Positions 25,182 through 33,872 of a DNA stretch of 44,484 bases are shown here, piece after piece. The stretch is from positions 1-44,484 of the forward strand of contig JAEWDP010000127.1 in assembly GCA_023390055.1 (NCBI GenBank). The letters run 5' to 3'. Position 1 is the stretch's first letter, and the number at the start of each line of letters is the position of its first letter. The stretch comes from Pseudomonadota bacterium (GTDB lineage: Bacteria > Pseudomonadota > Alphaproteobacteria > Rhizobiales > Rhizobiaceae). The notes under the pieces are model-generated. The model was not told the DNA's origin, did no database searches, and was given only the letters and a program-made list of their open reading frames with translations. Position numbers and translations under genes: made by a program.

Positions 25182-27602
25182 CTAGTGTGCAATCGCGCTT
25201 CCGGCGTCATCAACACCCTCGACGGTTGCGATGACCGGGGTCTCGATCGAACCGTCCCATTCGATCGGTTCGGGCTTGCGCACGAGGGCATGTTCTATGA
25301 CCTCTCCCATCAGAGATACCGGTACGATTTCCATGTTGTTCTTCACAATATCCGGAATATCGGCGAGGTCCTTGGCGTTCTCTTCAGGGATCAGAACCTT
25401 CTTGATGCCGCCACGACGTGCTGCTAGCAGCTTCTCCTTAAGGCCTCCGATTGGCAGAACGCGGCCACGCAACGTGACTTCGCCCGTCATAGCGACTTCC
25501 TTGGAGACAGGAATGCCCGTCATGACCGAGACAATTGCCGTCGCCATGGCGATGCCGGCAGACGGTCCATCCTTCGGCGTGGCACCTTCTGGAACGTGAA
25601 CATGGATGTCGCTCTTGTCGAACAGCGGCGGCTTGATACCAAAATCCACCGCACGCGAACGAACATAAGACGCCGCGGCAGATATGGATTCCTTCATCAC
25701 TTCACGCAGGTTGCCAGTTACGGTCATGCGCGCCTTGCCCGGCATCATCACGCCTTCGATCGTTAAAAGTTCGCCACCAACTTCAGTCCATGCAAGGCCC
25801 GTCACGACACCAACCTGATCGTCACGCTCAGCTTCCCCATGGCGGAAACGCGGCACACCGAGATATTCGTTGATGTTGGCCGCGGTAACATCCACCGACT
25901 TTGCCTTGCCCTTGATGATTTCGGTGACCGCCTTGCGGGCGAGCTTCATCAACTCACGTTCGAAGTTACGGACACCGGCTTCACGGGTGTATTGCTGTAT
26001 CACAGCCATCAGGGCATCGTCCGAAACCGAAAACTCGTTCGGCTGCAGCGCATGTTCCTTGATTGCTTTCGGAAGCAGGTGGCGCTTGGCGATCTCCAGC
26101 TTTTCTTCCTCGGTGTAACCGGCGACACGGATGATCTCCATACGGTCCATCAAGGGCGGCGGTATGTTGAGCGTATTTGCCGTCGTGATGAACATCACAT
26201 CCGAAAGGTCGTATTCAACCTCCAGATAGTGATCCATGAACGTTGAGTTCTGTGCAGGATCCAGCACCTCGAGCAGGGCCGACGACGGGTCGCCACGATA
26301 ATCCTGCCCGAGCTTGTCGATCTCGTCGAGAAGGAAGAGCGGGTTGGACTTCTTGGCCTTCTTCATCGACTGGATGACCTTGCCGGGCATCGAGCCGATA
26401 TAGGTGCGGCGGTGGCCTCGTATTTCGGCCTCGTCGCGCACGCCACCAAGCGCCATGCGAACAGATTCACGGCCGGTCGCCTTGGCGATCGACTGGGCAA
26501 GCGAGGTCTTGCCGACGCCGGGAGGGCCAACCAGGCAAAGGATTGGCCCCTTAATCTTGCTGGCACGGGCCTGCACTGCAAGATACTCGATGATCCGTTC
26601 CTTGACCTTGTCGAGACCGAAGTGATCCAGATCGAGGACTTTCTCGGCGTTATTGAGATCGGTCTTGATCTTCGACTTCTTGTTCCACGGAATCCCCAGC
26701 AGCCAATCGAGATAATTGCGAACCACCGTCGCTTCCGCTGACATCGGGCTCATCTGGCGCAGCTTCTTCATTTCGGCATCCGCCTTTTCGCGGGCCTCCT
26801 TGGAAAGCTTGGTCTTCGCAATGCGCTCTTCCAGCTCGGCCATCTCGTCGCGGCCGTCTTCACCGTCGCCGAGTTCCTTCTGGATCGCCTTCATCTGTTC
26901 GTTGAGATAATATTCGCGCTGCGTCTTCTCCATCTGGCGCTTTACGCGCGAACGGATGCGCTTTTCAACCTGCAGGACGGAGATCTCGCCCTCCATGAAG
27001 CCGAGTGCCTTTTCCAGACGACCCTTTACGCTCACCGTTTCGAGCATTTCCTGCTTTTCGGTGATCTTGATCGACAGATGCGATGCGACCGTGTCGGCCA
27101 GTTTCGAATAATCCTCGATCTGGCTTGCCGCTCCGACCACTTCCGGAGAGATCTTCTTGTTCAGCTTTACGTAGTTTTCGAACTCGGAAACCACTGAACG
27201 GGATAGCGCCTCAACTTCGACGGGATCTTCTTCCGGCTCGTCAAGGATAGCAGCCCTTGCCTCGTAAAATTCTTCCCTGTCGGAATAATCATCGATCTTG
27301 GCGCGCGCACGTCCCTCTACCAGGACTTTTACCGTCCCGTCGGGAAGTTTTAAGAGCTGCAGGACGTTGGCAACCGTGCCGACATTGTAAATTGCCGATG
27401 TCTCGGGATCGTCGTCGCTGGCATTGATCTGGGTGACGAGCATGATCTGCTTGTCGGACCCCATCACCTCTTCCAACGCACGGATGGATTTCTCCCGTCC
27501 AACGAACAGGGGCACGATCATGTGTGGAAATACCACGATGTCGCGCAAAGGCAGCACCGGGAAGGTATCACCGCCAGCGGCCACAGACGTTGAATTCGTC
27601 AT
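25182..27602 (-). CDS. lon: Lon protease
   Basis: ATP-dependent protease Lon, 806 residues, normal family length. Residues 10-210 form the substrate-binding N-terminal domain (F-P-V-L-P-L-R-D-I-V-V-F-P). The AAA+ module has Walker A G-P-P-G-V-G-K-T-S and Walker B L-F-L-L-D-E-I-D-K-L. The proteolytic dyad is Ser681 (P-K-D-G-P-S-A-G) and Lys724 (G-G-L-K-E-K-L). It degrades misfolded and regulatory proteins in the cytoplasm. The ATG at 27602 (M-T-N-S-T-S-V) has AAAGGA nearby; a longer frame of 29 extra residues starts without a site. It follows clpX after a terminator and a 372-base gap, so is probably transcribed on its own. Confidence 0.98.
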   Translation of the reverse strand: MTNSTSVAAGGDTFPVLPLRDIVVFPHMIVPLFVGREKSIRALEEVMGSDKQIMLVTQINASDDDPETSAIYNVGTVANVLQLLKLPDGTVKVLVEGRARAKIDDYSDREEFYEARAAILDEPEEDPVEVEALSRSVVSEFENYVKLNKKISPEVVGAASQIEDYSKLADTVASHLSIKITEKQEMLETVSVKGRLEKALGFMEGEISVLQVEKRIRSRVKRQMEKTQREYYLNEQMKAIQKELGDGEDGRDEMAELEERIAKTKLSKEAREKADAEMKKLRQMSPMSAEATVVRNYLDWLLGIPWNKKSKIKTDLNNAEKVLDLDHFGLDKVKERIIEYLAVQARASKIKGPILCLVGPPGVGKTSLAQSIAKATGRESVRMALGGVRDEAEIRGHRRTYIGSMPGKVIQSMKKAKKSNPLFLLDEIDKLGQDYRGDPSSALLEVLDPAQNSTFMDHYLEVEYDLSDVMFITTANTLNIPPPLMDRMEIIRVAGYTEEEKLEIAKRHLLPKAIKEHALQPNEFSVSDDALMAVIQQYTREAGVRNFERELMKLARKAVTEIIKGKAKSVDVTAANINEYLGVPRFRHGEAERDDQVGVVTGLAWTEVGGELLTIEGVMMPGKARMTVTGNLREVMKESISAAASYVRSRAVDFGIKPPLFDKSDIHVHVPEGATPKDGPSAGIAMATAIVSVMTGIPVSKEVAMTGEVTLRGRVLPIGGLKEKLLAARRGGIKKVLIPEENAKDLADIPDIVKNNMEIVPVSLMGEVIEHALVRKPEPIEWDGSIETPVIATVEGVDDAGSAIAH

Positions 27603-27974
27603 TCTTCTTCCTTTCATATCCCGTTCCCGGGATTCGTCCCCGGACCAGTTATCCGGGGCGTCCACTTGAGCCCAAAGTGGAGTGCGCAACTTTCCATTTC
27701 AAGGTTCGCCGGCCATACCTGCAATTCATGCGGGCAACTGGAAACGGCGAGAACGAACGCATATACGCAGGACACAACAGATTTCAAGCAACGCAGTACA
27801 GCAACATCGACAAGGCATCGGCAAACGATTCCCAAGAGCGCCAGCATATCGCGTATGCCGTGCAAAACGAAGCCTAAACGGCCCACTGCCCACAGCGTGC
27901 TTCTCGCCGAAATTGCCCACACGCAAAAAGAGGCCCGCGAAGGCCCCTTTTCTTTAAGTAACGTCAACGGCTGA
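27603..27974. other. Gap between clpX and lon: terminator, leader hairpin, possible promoter
   Basis: This 372-base stretch has no recognisable gene. It holds the clpX terminator at 27925-27951. On the minus strand a CTTGAAA (27703-27697), which resembles the -35 half of an RpoH heat-shock promoter, is seen, but no good CYTAT-type -10 follows at the right distance. A seven-base-pair hairpin (TCCACTT/AAGTGGA, 27661-27681) lies in the region that would be the lon leader, about 60 bases before the start codon. Confidence 0.5.
27925..27951 (-). terminator. Terminator of clpX
   Basis: On the minus strand AAAAGGGGCC pairs with GGCCTCTTTT (one G-U) across a six-base loop and ends in five U's, 24 bases after the clpX stop. 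Confidence 0.8.
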
Positions 27975-29252
27975 TCAGGCAGAGACGTTCGTCTTTTCTT
28001 CCTCGCGGTCCGCGTAGATATAAAGCGGACGAGCGGTACCGCGTACAACCTCCTCGGAGATCACAACTTCGCGGACACCCTCCAGGGCAGGAAGCTCGAA
28101 CATGGTATCGAGCAGAATCTTCTCCATGATCGAGCGAAGGCCACGAGCACCGGTCTTGCGGATAATCGCTTTCTTCGCAATTTCACGGAGCGCATCCTCA
28201 TGGAAGCTCAGTTCAACATCTTCCATCTCGAACAGGCGCTGATACTGCTTGACGAGCGCATTCTTCGGCTCCGACAGGATCTGGATCAGTGCATCCTCGT
28301 CAAGATCCTCGAGTGTCGCGAGAACCGGCAGACGTCCGATGAACTCCGGAATAAGCCCGAACTTGACAAGGTCTTCAGGCTCCAGTTCGCGCAAGACTTC
28401 ACCAACGCGCCGATCATCTTCGGCCTTGACCGTCGCTCCAAAGCCGATCGACGTCTTTTCGCCGCGGGCAGAGATGATCTTGTCAAGACCGGCAAAAGCG
28501 CCGCCGCAGATAAACAGGATATTGGTCGTGTCAACCTGCAGGAATTCCTGCTGCGGATGCTTGCGCCCACCCTGCGGCGGTACGGAGGCGACCGTTCCTT
28601 CCATGATCTTCAAAAGCGCCTGCTGAACACCTTCACCCGAGACATCGCGGGTAATCGACGGATTATCCGACTTGCGGGAAATCTTGTCGACCTCGTCAAT
28701 GTAGACGATGCCGCGCTGGGCACGCTCGACATTGTAGTCGGCCGACTGCAAAAGCTTCAGGATGATGTTTTCGACGTCTTCGCCGACGTAACCGGCTTCG
28801 GTCAGCGTCGTGGCATCGGCCATCGTGAACGGTACGTCAATAATGCGGGCAAGCGTCTGGGCAAGATATGTCTTGCCACATCCGGTTGGGCCGACAAGCA
28901 TGATGTTCGACTTGGCCAACTCGACTTCGCCGCCCTTCGAGGCATGCGCCAATCGCTTGTAATGGTTATGCACCGCAACGGACAGAATACGCTTGGCCTG
29001 CTTTTGGCCGATAACATATTCGTCAAGGACCTCGATGATCTCCTGAGGTGTCGGCACGCCATCACGCGACTTCACCATCGAGGACTTGTTCTCCTCGCGA
29101 ATGATGTCCATGCACAGTTCGACGCACTCATCGCAAATGAACACCGTCGGGCCGGCAATCAGCTTGCGGACCTCATGCTGGCTCTTGCCGCAGAATGAAC
29201 AATAAAGGGTATTCTTGGAGTCGCCGCCGTTGCTGCCGCTGACTTTGCTCAT
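27975..29252 (-). CDS. clpX: ATP-dependent Clp protease ATP-binding subunit ClpX
   Basis: ClpX, 425 residues, the AAA+ unfoldase that feeds ClpP. The N-terminal zinc-binding domain has Y-C-S-F-C-G-K and I-C-D-E-C-V-E-L-C. Walker A is G-P-T-G-C-G-K-T and Walker B I-V-Y-I-D-E-V-D-K-I. The pore loop G-Y-V-G-E-D-V and the ClpP-docking I-G-F motif (S-I-G-F-G-A) are present. The ATG at 29252 (M-S-K-V-S-G-S-N) has AAGGA upstream; an upstream extension of 47 residues has no family support. It lies 275 bases downstream of clpP in the same direction, the standard alphaproteobacterial order. Confidence 0.98.
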   Translation of the reverse strand: MSKVSGSNGGDSKNTLYCSFCGKSQHEVRKLIAGPTVFICDECVELCMDIIREENKSSMVKSRDGVPTPQEIIEVLDEYVIGQKQAKRILSVAVHNHYKRLAHASKGGEVELAKSNIMLVGPTGCGKTYLAQTLARIIDVPFTMADATTLTEAGYVGEDVENIILKLLQSADYNVERAQRGIVYIDEVDKISRKSDNPSITRDVSGEGVQQALLKIMEGTVASVPPQGGRKHPQQEFLQVDTTNILFICGGAFAGLDKIISARGEKTSIGFGATVKAEDDRRVGEVLRELEPEDLVKFGLIPEFIGRLPVLATLEDLDEDALIQILSEPKNALVKQYQRLFEMEDVELSFHEDALREIAKKAIIRKTGARGLRSIMEKILLDTMFELPALEGVREVVISEEVVRGTARPLYIYADREEEKTNVSA

Positions 29253-29527
29253 AACTTTTTCCTTCCAGCACTCCGTCATCCCGTCGCCGGGGACGGTCCA
29301 CTCACTCGCCGGCACGCATACGATTGCAAGGCAACGTGCCGGCTTCGTCTGGGGTACTCTACCGATCTGGACTTTTGCCCCGATCGGCGGCAACGAAACC
29401 CCTTAAGAAACAGATGCTATGCAGCAAAAGTCTACACAGCATTAACAAGTACTAATACCGCTTTCCAGTCCTCATGAAACCCCTGCAATCGTCACATAGG
29501 GGTGAGACCCGCAAATTACGGCATCAT

Positions 29528-30160
29528 TTACTTTGCGGAACCATCCTCGAGTTCCGCCCGAGACGTCAGGATCTTGTCGATGACGCCCCACTCTTTGGCC
29601 TCGTCTGCATCCATGAAATGGTCGCGATCGAGTGTCTTTTCAACTTCCTCGTACGTACGCCCGGTATGTTTTTCATAGACTTCGTTCAGGCGTCTTTTCA
29701 TCTTCAATATGTCGCGAGCATGGCGTTCGATGTCGGACGCCTGCCCCTGAAAGCCACCGGACGGCTGGTGAACCATGATCCGGGCGTTCGGCGTGGCAAA
29801 GCGCATATCCTTTTCACCTGCGGCCAGAAGTAGCGAGCCCATCGAGGCGGCCTGGCCGATGCAAAGTGTCGAAACGGCCGGTTTAACGAACTGCATCGTA
29901 TCGTAGATGGCCATTCCAGCTGTCACCACACCACCTGGCGAATTGATGTAGAGCGCTATTTCCTTCTTCGGGTTTTCTGCCTCCAGGAAAAGAAGCTGGG
30001 CGCAGACCAGCGATGCCATATGGTCTTCAACCGGCCCGGTCAGAAAGATGATGCGTTCCTTGAGGAGCCGTGAATAGATGTCGTACGACCGCTCGCCGCG
30101 ATTGGTCTGCTCCACGACCATCGGCACCAGAGCCATGGCAGTATCGACGGGATTTCTCAT
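29528..30160 (-). CDS. clpP: ATP-dependent Clp protease proteolytic subunit
   Basis: ClpP, 210 residues, a serine protease forming a double heptamer chamber. Catalytic triad is Ser106 (G-Q-A-A-S-M-G-S), His131 (I-M-V-H-Q-P-S-G-G) and Asp180. The N-terminal extension before R-S-Y-D-I-Y-S-R is short, as is usual. The ATG at 30160 has AAAGGA nine bases upstream. It precedes clpX and lon. The gene is divergent from the diguanylate cyclase gene; the space between, 30161-30498, should hold both promoters. Confidence 0.98.
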   Translation of the reverse strand: MRNPVDTAMALVPMVVEQTNRGERSYDIYSRLLKERIIFLTGPVEDHMASLVCAQLLFLEAENPKKEIALYINSPGGVVTAGMAIYDTMQFVKPAVSTLCIGQAASMGSLLLAAGEKDMRFATPNARIMVHQPSGGFQGQASDIERHARDILKMKRRLNEVYEKHTGRTYEEVEKTLDRDHFMDADEAKEWGVIDKILTSRAELEDGSAK

Positions 30161-30498
30161 GTCAGTCCTTTGTCAACGCTTTCCAAAGCCAGTGGGCCCA
30201 GGAATCAGATAGATTGGTCAATCCCTACATAGAGTGTCAATGCCCGCCACTTCAAGACGGTGGCACGGTTATCCTTAATCGTGCTGTGCCCTAAAGACGC
30301 GGTGCTACGCTAATGGATTGCCTTACGCAGCAGCGTCGACCCGCAGGCCGACGCAACGCACAGGTTTGTGGGCCGACATGGTAAATCAGGCATGAAAACC
30401 TGTGACCCACGACGAAACATTCCTTCGATGTCACTTCGCAACCAGCTCTTAAAGCTTCGATGCTAATCGCAGCTTATTTGGGCTTCAGGGGACGACCG
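30161..30498. other. Divergent control region of clpP and the diguanylate cyclase gene
   Basis: No gene seen in 338 bases. It includes an inverted repeat CACAGGTTT...AAACCTGTG (30359-30404; nine pairs, 28-base spacer). TTGAC words read toward clpP occur at about 30235 and 30215, but no confident -10 element goes with them. Confidence 0.45.
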
Positions 30499-31752
30499 GT
30501 GGATATCAAGACGGGATTAATCGTGTGGGCAGCACAGGCAATCACACTTGGCATGCTGCTTCTTGGCTGGTGGTTGCGCCAGCGCGCGCAATTCCACATC
30601 CTCAGCTGGGGATGCGGTTTCCTGTTGTTTGGCACAGGACTTCTGCTGGCGGGCCTGCGTGGCACCGTACCAAGTTTCATTTCCATCGAGGTCGCGAACC
30701 TCCTCGTGCTTATCGCCATAGGCCTATTGGTCGGTGGCCTTCAGCAGTTCGACAACAAGCCGATCCAGGGTTTTATATTCATCCCTGCCCTGCTCTGGAT
30801 CGCCGGCATGCTGGTGCCATTTGTCCGGGAGACCTTCAATGCACGCGTCCTCCTCTACAATCTTGCAGCCTCCATCGGTTTCGCGATCCTTGCGGTCCTG
30901 CTCGTTCGCGGAGCCGATCGCAAGCTGTGGTCACGCCGACTTCTTGCCGCAATACTTGGCGTCCATATTGCCACCAGCCTGTCCATGGCAATCATGACAG
31001 CAACCTCTGCAGCGCGTGAATTTGCGAGCGTCCCCTACCCCTCTCTCATGCTTTTGCCGGGTGCCTTCTGCTTCATTGTTGCCGTCTTGACCGGTGCCCA
31101 GATGATGACCGAGCGATCCGAGCAAAAACTCAGGCGCCTGGCCGTCACGGATCCGTTGACCGGCTGCCTGAACCGCCGGGGTCTGATCGACGCTTTCCAG
31201 AAGCTTTGCGCCTCCCCCTCGCCCGGCACGCCACTGGTCGCATTCCTGCATTTTGACATCGACAACTTCAAACAGATCAATGACCGGTACGGGCATCAGT
31301 CGGGAGATGCCGTTCTGGTCGATTTTTCACGTCTTGCATCTGCGTCTCTTGGTCATCGCGGCATCTTTGGACGCATGGGGGGAGAGGAATTCGCAAGCCT
31401 CGTGCGTGTTGCCGATACCGTGGAGGCAGCAAGCATAGCGGAGGGACTGCGCATGACGCTTGCACTCAACCCCATCAGTGCACATGGCCACAAGATTGCC
31501 GTGACCGTAAGTGTCGGCATTGCCGTGCGGCCGATCGTCAATACCGACCTTGATACGCTCTTAAGCGAGGCAGACGGCGCACTCTATCTGGCAAAACAGT
31601 CTGGTCGAAACTGTAGTGCGATCGGCCGCAACGGCACGGCAACCGTTGTCCCTTCCGCACGGATGCTGTCGCTTGACGAAATGGATATGGAAATCAAGGC
31701 AAGCAGGCAGGTCAGTGCACTGCGGCGGGTCGCGGCCGCCGGGACCGATTGA
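30499..31752 (+). CDS. Membrane diguanylate cyclase (GGDEF domain)
   Basis: The N-terminal half has about seven hydrophobic segments with short loops and no known sensor family; the C-terminal half is a GGDEF domain (L-T-G-C-L-N-R-R-G near residue 220; G-G-E-E-F at 294-298), so it should make cyclic di-GMP from GTP. The usual inhibitory RxxD site five residues before the signature is absent (G and G at the expected positions). I chose a GTG at 30499 because AGGGGA stands six bases upstream; the ATG at 30460 gives 13 more residues but has no ribosome-binding site. Either is possible. A polar tail of about 45 residues follows the GGDEF domain. Confidence 0.9.
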   Translation: MDIKTGLIVWAAQAITLGMLLLGWWLRQRAQFHILSWGCGFLLFGTGLLLAGLRGTVPSFISIEVANLLVLIAIGLLVGGLQQFDNKPIQGFIFIPALLWIAGMLVPFVRETFNARVLLYNLAASIGFAILAVLLVRGADRKLWSRRLLAAILGVHIATSLSMAIMTATSAAREFASVPYPSLMLLPGAFCFIVAVLTGAQMMTERSEQKLRRLAVTDPLTGCLNRRGLIDAFQKLCASPSPGTPLVAFLHFDIDNFKQINDRYGHQSGDAVLVDFSRLASASLGHRGIFGRMGGEEFASLVRVADTVEAASIAEGLRMTLALNPISAHGHKIAVTVSVGIAVRPIVNTDLDTLLSEADGALYLAKQSGRNCSAIGRNGTATVVPSARMLSLDEMDMEIKASRQVSALRRVAAAGTD

Positions 31753-31921
31753 TCTCGTGATGCAGGCGGAGCACATATCAGGGCTCAGGTAACGCATGGC
31801 CATTAACCACCGCAAGAACACCATCCGGTTCCGTCTTGCAAACGTTCCCATTTGCTCCACATCCTCCATGTGGCGGTAACAACTGACTGACCTTCAGCAG
31901 TTGATTGGACGGGAGCGAAAA

Positions 31922-33679
31922 ATGCAGCCGGCAGGTCTTAACGCAATAATCTTGACCCTATTTATAACTGCTACGCCTTTGGCTGCGCAGCAGGCCTCGG
32001 ATATCATCGCTCCTGAACGCGCAACCGGGACAAGGATTGCCGAACGTGCGGAAGCACAATCCTTCATGGTGGCTGCGGCCAACCCCCTCGCCGCACAGGC
32101 CGGTTATGAGATCCTTGCTGACGGCGGCAATGCAATCGACGCCATGGTTGGCGTCCAGGCGGTTCTAGGGCTGGTGGAGCCACAAAGTTCCGGGCTCGGC
32201 GGCGGTGCCTTCCTCGTCTACTATGAGGCATCATCCGGCGAACTGAGGACCTTTGATGGTCGCGAGAAAGCGCCAATGGAGACAACGCCACAGCTCTTTT
32301 TGAACAGCCAGGGACAACCTCTGGAATTCATGGATGCGGTGATTGGTGGCCGATCCGTTGGCACGCCCGGCACCGTGCGCCTCCTAGACAGCGTCCATCA
32401 ACGGTTCGGTTCTCTTGATTGGGAAAGCCTTTTTTCATTCGCGACAACGCTTGCCGATGACGGGTTTGAGGTGTCTCCGCGCCTTGCGACGCTGATCGCT
32501 GCCGAAGGCGACCAGTTGAAGACCCATGAAGCAACCATGGCGTATTTTTTCGACGAGGATGGTGCTCCGCTGGAACCGGGAACAATTCTCAAGAACCCGG
32601 ACTATGCCAGGACACTCAAGACCATCGCGACTGGTGGAGCAGACGCGTTCTACAACGGAAAGATTGCCGAAGACATTGTCCAGACGGTACGCAAGACTAC
32701 CGATAATCCTGGTGTTCTGTCACTGTCCGATCTTGCGACCTACAAGATCATGGAACGCCCCCCGGTTTGCATCGCTTACCGCGCCCTCGACGTGTGCGGC
32801 ATGGGACCGCCGTCATCTGGCGGCGTCGCCATTGGTCAGATCCTCGGAATCCTGGAGAATTTCGACATGCGCGGGCTTGGGCCGGAAAACCCGCAGAGCT
32901 GGCGCCTTATCGGCGACGCACAACGCCTCGTCTTTGCAGACCGGGAGCGTTATCTGGCCGATGTCGATTTCGTCCCTTCGCCCATCAAGGGCCTGTTGAG
33001 CAAGGACTATCTTGCCGAGCGGGCCGCACTTCTCGATACGAACAGGGCGCTTGATCAAAAGGCCGTAAGGGCCGGCGAACCAGAGTGGGATCACGCGCTT
33101 CTCTTCGGTGACGGCGAGGCAATCGAGCTTCCATCAACAAGCCATTTTGTCATCGTCGATGCGCAGGGCAACGTCGTCTCGATGACGACGACGATCGAAA
33201 ATGGCTTTGGGTCGAGATTGATGACCAATGGCTTCCTGCTGAATAACGAACTGACGGATTTTTCCTTCCAGACACATGATGACGGCATACCGGTTGCCAA
33301 CCGTGTTGAACCTGGCAAGCGGCCTCGTTCATCAATGGCACCAACCATCGTGTTGAAGGACGGCAAGCCGCTCCTGGCCATCGGTTCACCGGGGGGTAGT
33401 CGGATCATCGGCTACGTTGCACAGGCATTGATAGCCTATATCGACTGGCAAAGACCGGTCGAGGAGGTCGTCGCCATTCCCCACCTGGTCAACCGGTTTG
33501 GCACCTATGATCTTGAGGCGGGGACATCCGCCGAAACGATGGTCGAGCCACTGAAGACTTTAGGCTATGACGTGAAGACAACTGAAATGAATTCCGGCCT
33601 GCATGCTATCGAGATCACGCCGGACGGCCTGGCGGGCAGTGCTGATCCCCGACGCGAAGGTGTGACGCTCGGCGATTGA
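31922..33679 (+). CDS. ggt: Gamma-glutamyltransferase
   Basis: The 585-residue precursor has a signal peptide (A-I-I-L-T-L-F-I-T-A-T-P-L-A-A-Q) and the Ntn-hydrolase fold of gamma-glutamyltransferases, which cleave or transfer the gamma-glutamyl group of glutathione in the periplasm. The nucleophile of the small subunit, created by self-cleavage, is Thr406 in P-S-T-S-H-F-V-I-V-D. Other family marks are N-P-L-A-A-Q-A-G-Y-E-I-L, G-L-G-G-G-A-F, P-P-S-S-G-G-V, and the oxyanion segment R-P-R-S-S-M-A-P-T. The ATG at 31922 has GGGAG upstream; an upstream TTG is less likely. No operon partner. Confidence 0.96.
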   Translation: MQPAGLNAIILTLFITATPLAAQQASDIIAPERATGTRIAERAEAQSFMVAAANPLAAQAGYEILADGGNAIDAMVGVQAVLGLVEPQSSGLGGGAFLVYYEASSGELRTFDGREKAPMETTPQLFLNSQGQPLEFMDAVIGGRSVGTPGTVRLLDSVHQRFGSLDWESLFSFATTLADDGFEVSPRLATLIAAEGDQLKTHEATMAYFFDEDGAPLEPGTILKNPDYARTLKTIATGGADAFYNGKIAEDIVQTVRKTTDNPGVLSLSDLATYKIMERPPVCIAYRALDVCGMGPPSSGGVAIGQILGILENFDMRGLGPENPQSWRLIGDAQRLVFADRERYLADVDFVPSPIKGLLSKDYLAERAALLDTNRALDQKAVRAGEPEWDHALLFGDGEAIELPSTSHFVIVDAQGNVVSMTTTIENGFGSRLMTNGFLLNNELTDFSFQTHDDGIPVANRVEPGKRPRSSMAPTIVLKDGKPLLAIGSPGGSRIIGYVAQALIAYIDWQRPVEEVVAIPHLVNRFGTYDLEAGTSAETMVEPLKTLGYDVKTTEMNSGLHAIEITPDGLAGSADPRREGVTLGD

Positions 33680-33872
33680 AAAGGGCTCTTCCAGAAAAGA
33701 CCGATTCGTTTCAGGCGTTGAACGCAGGCGAGCAGCGCCCGCAAGAGACGGAGGCATCAGGCAGAACCGCGAAACCTGTCCTCGATGACATTCAACTTGC
33801 CGAATAAGATCGGCACAGACAAGAAGGCCGCGCACTCGCCCTATCTCCCATGGGCCCAACCGCGGAGACACA

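Noticed and set aside
28200..29198. 332-codon frame on the plus strand
   Set aside because: Lies wholly antisense to clpX; its sequence is a shadow of that gene's codon pattern.
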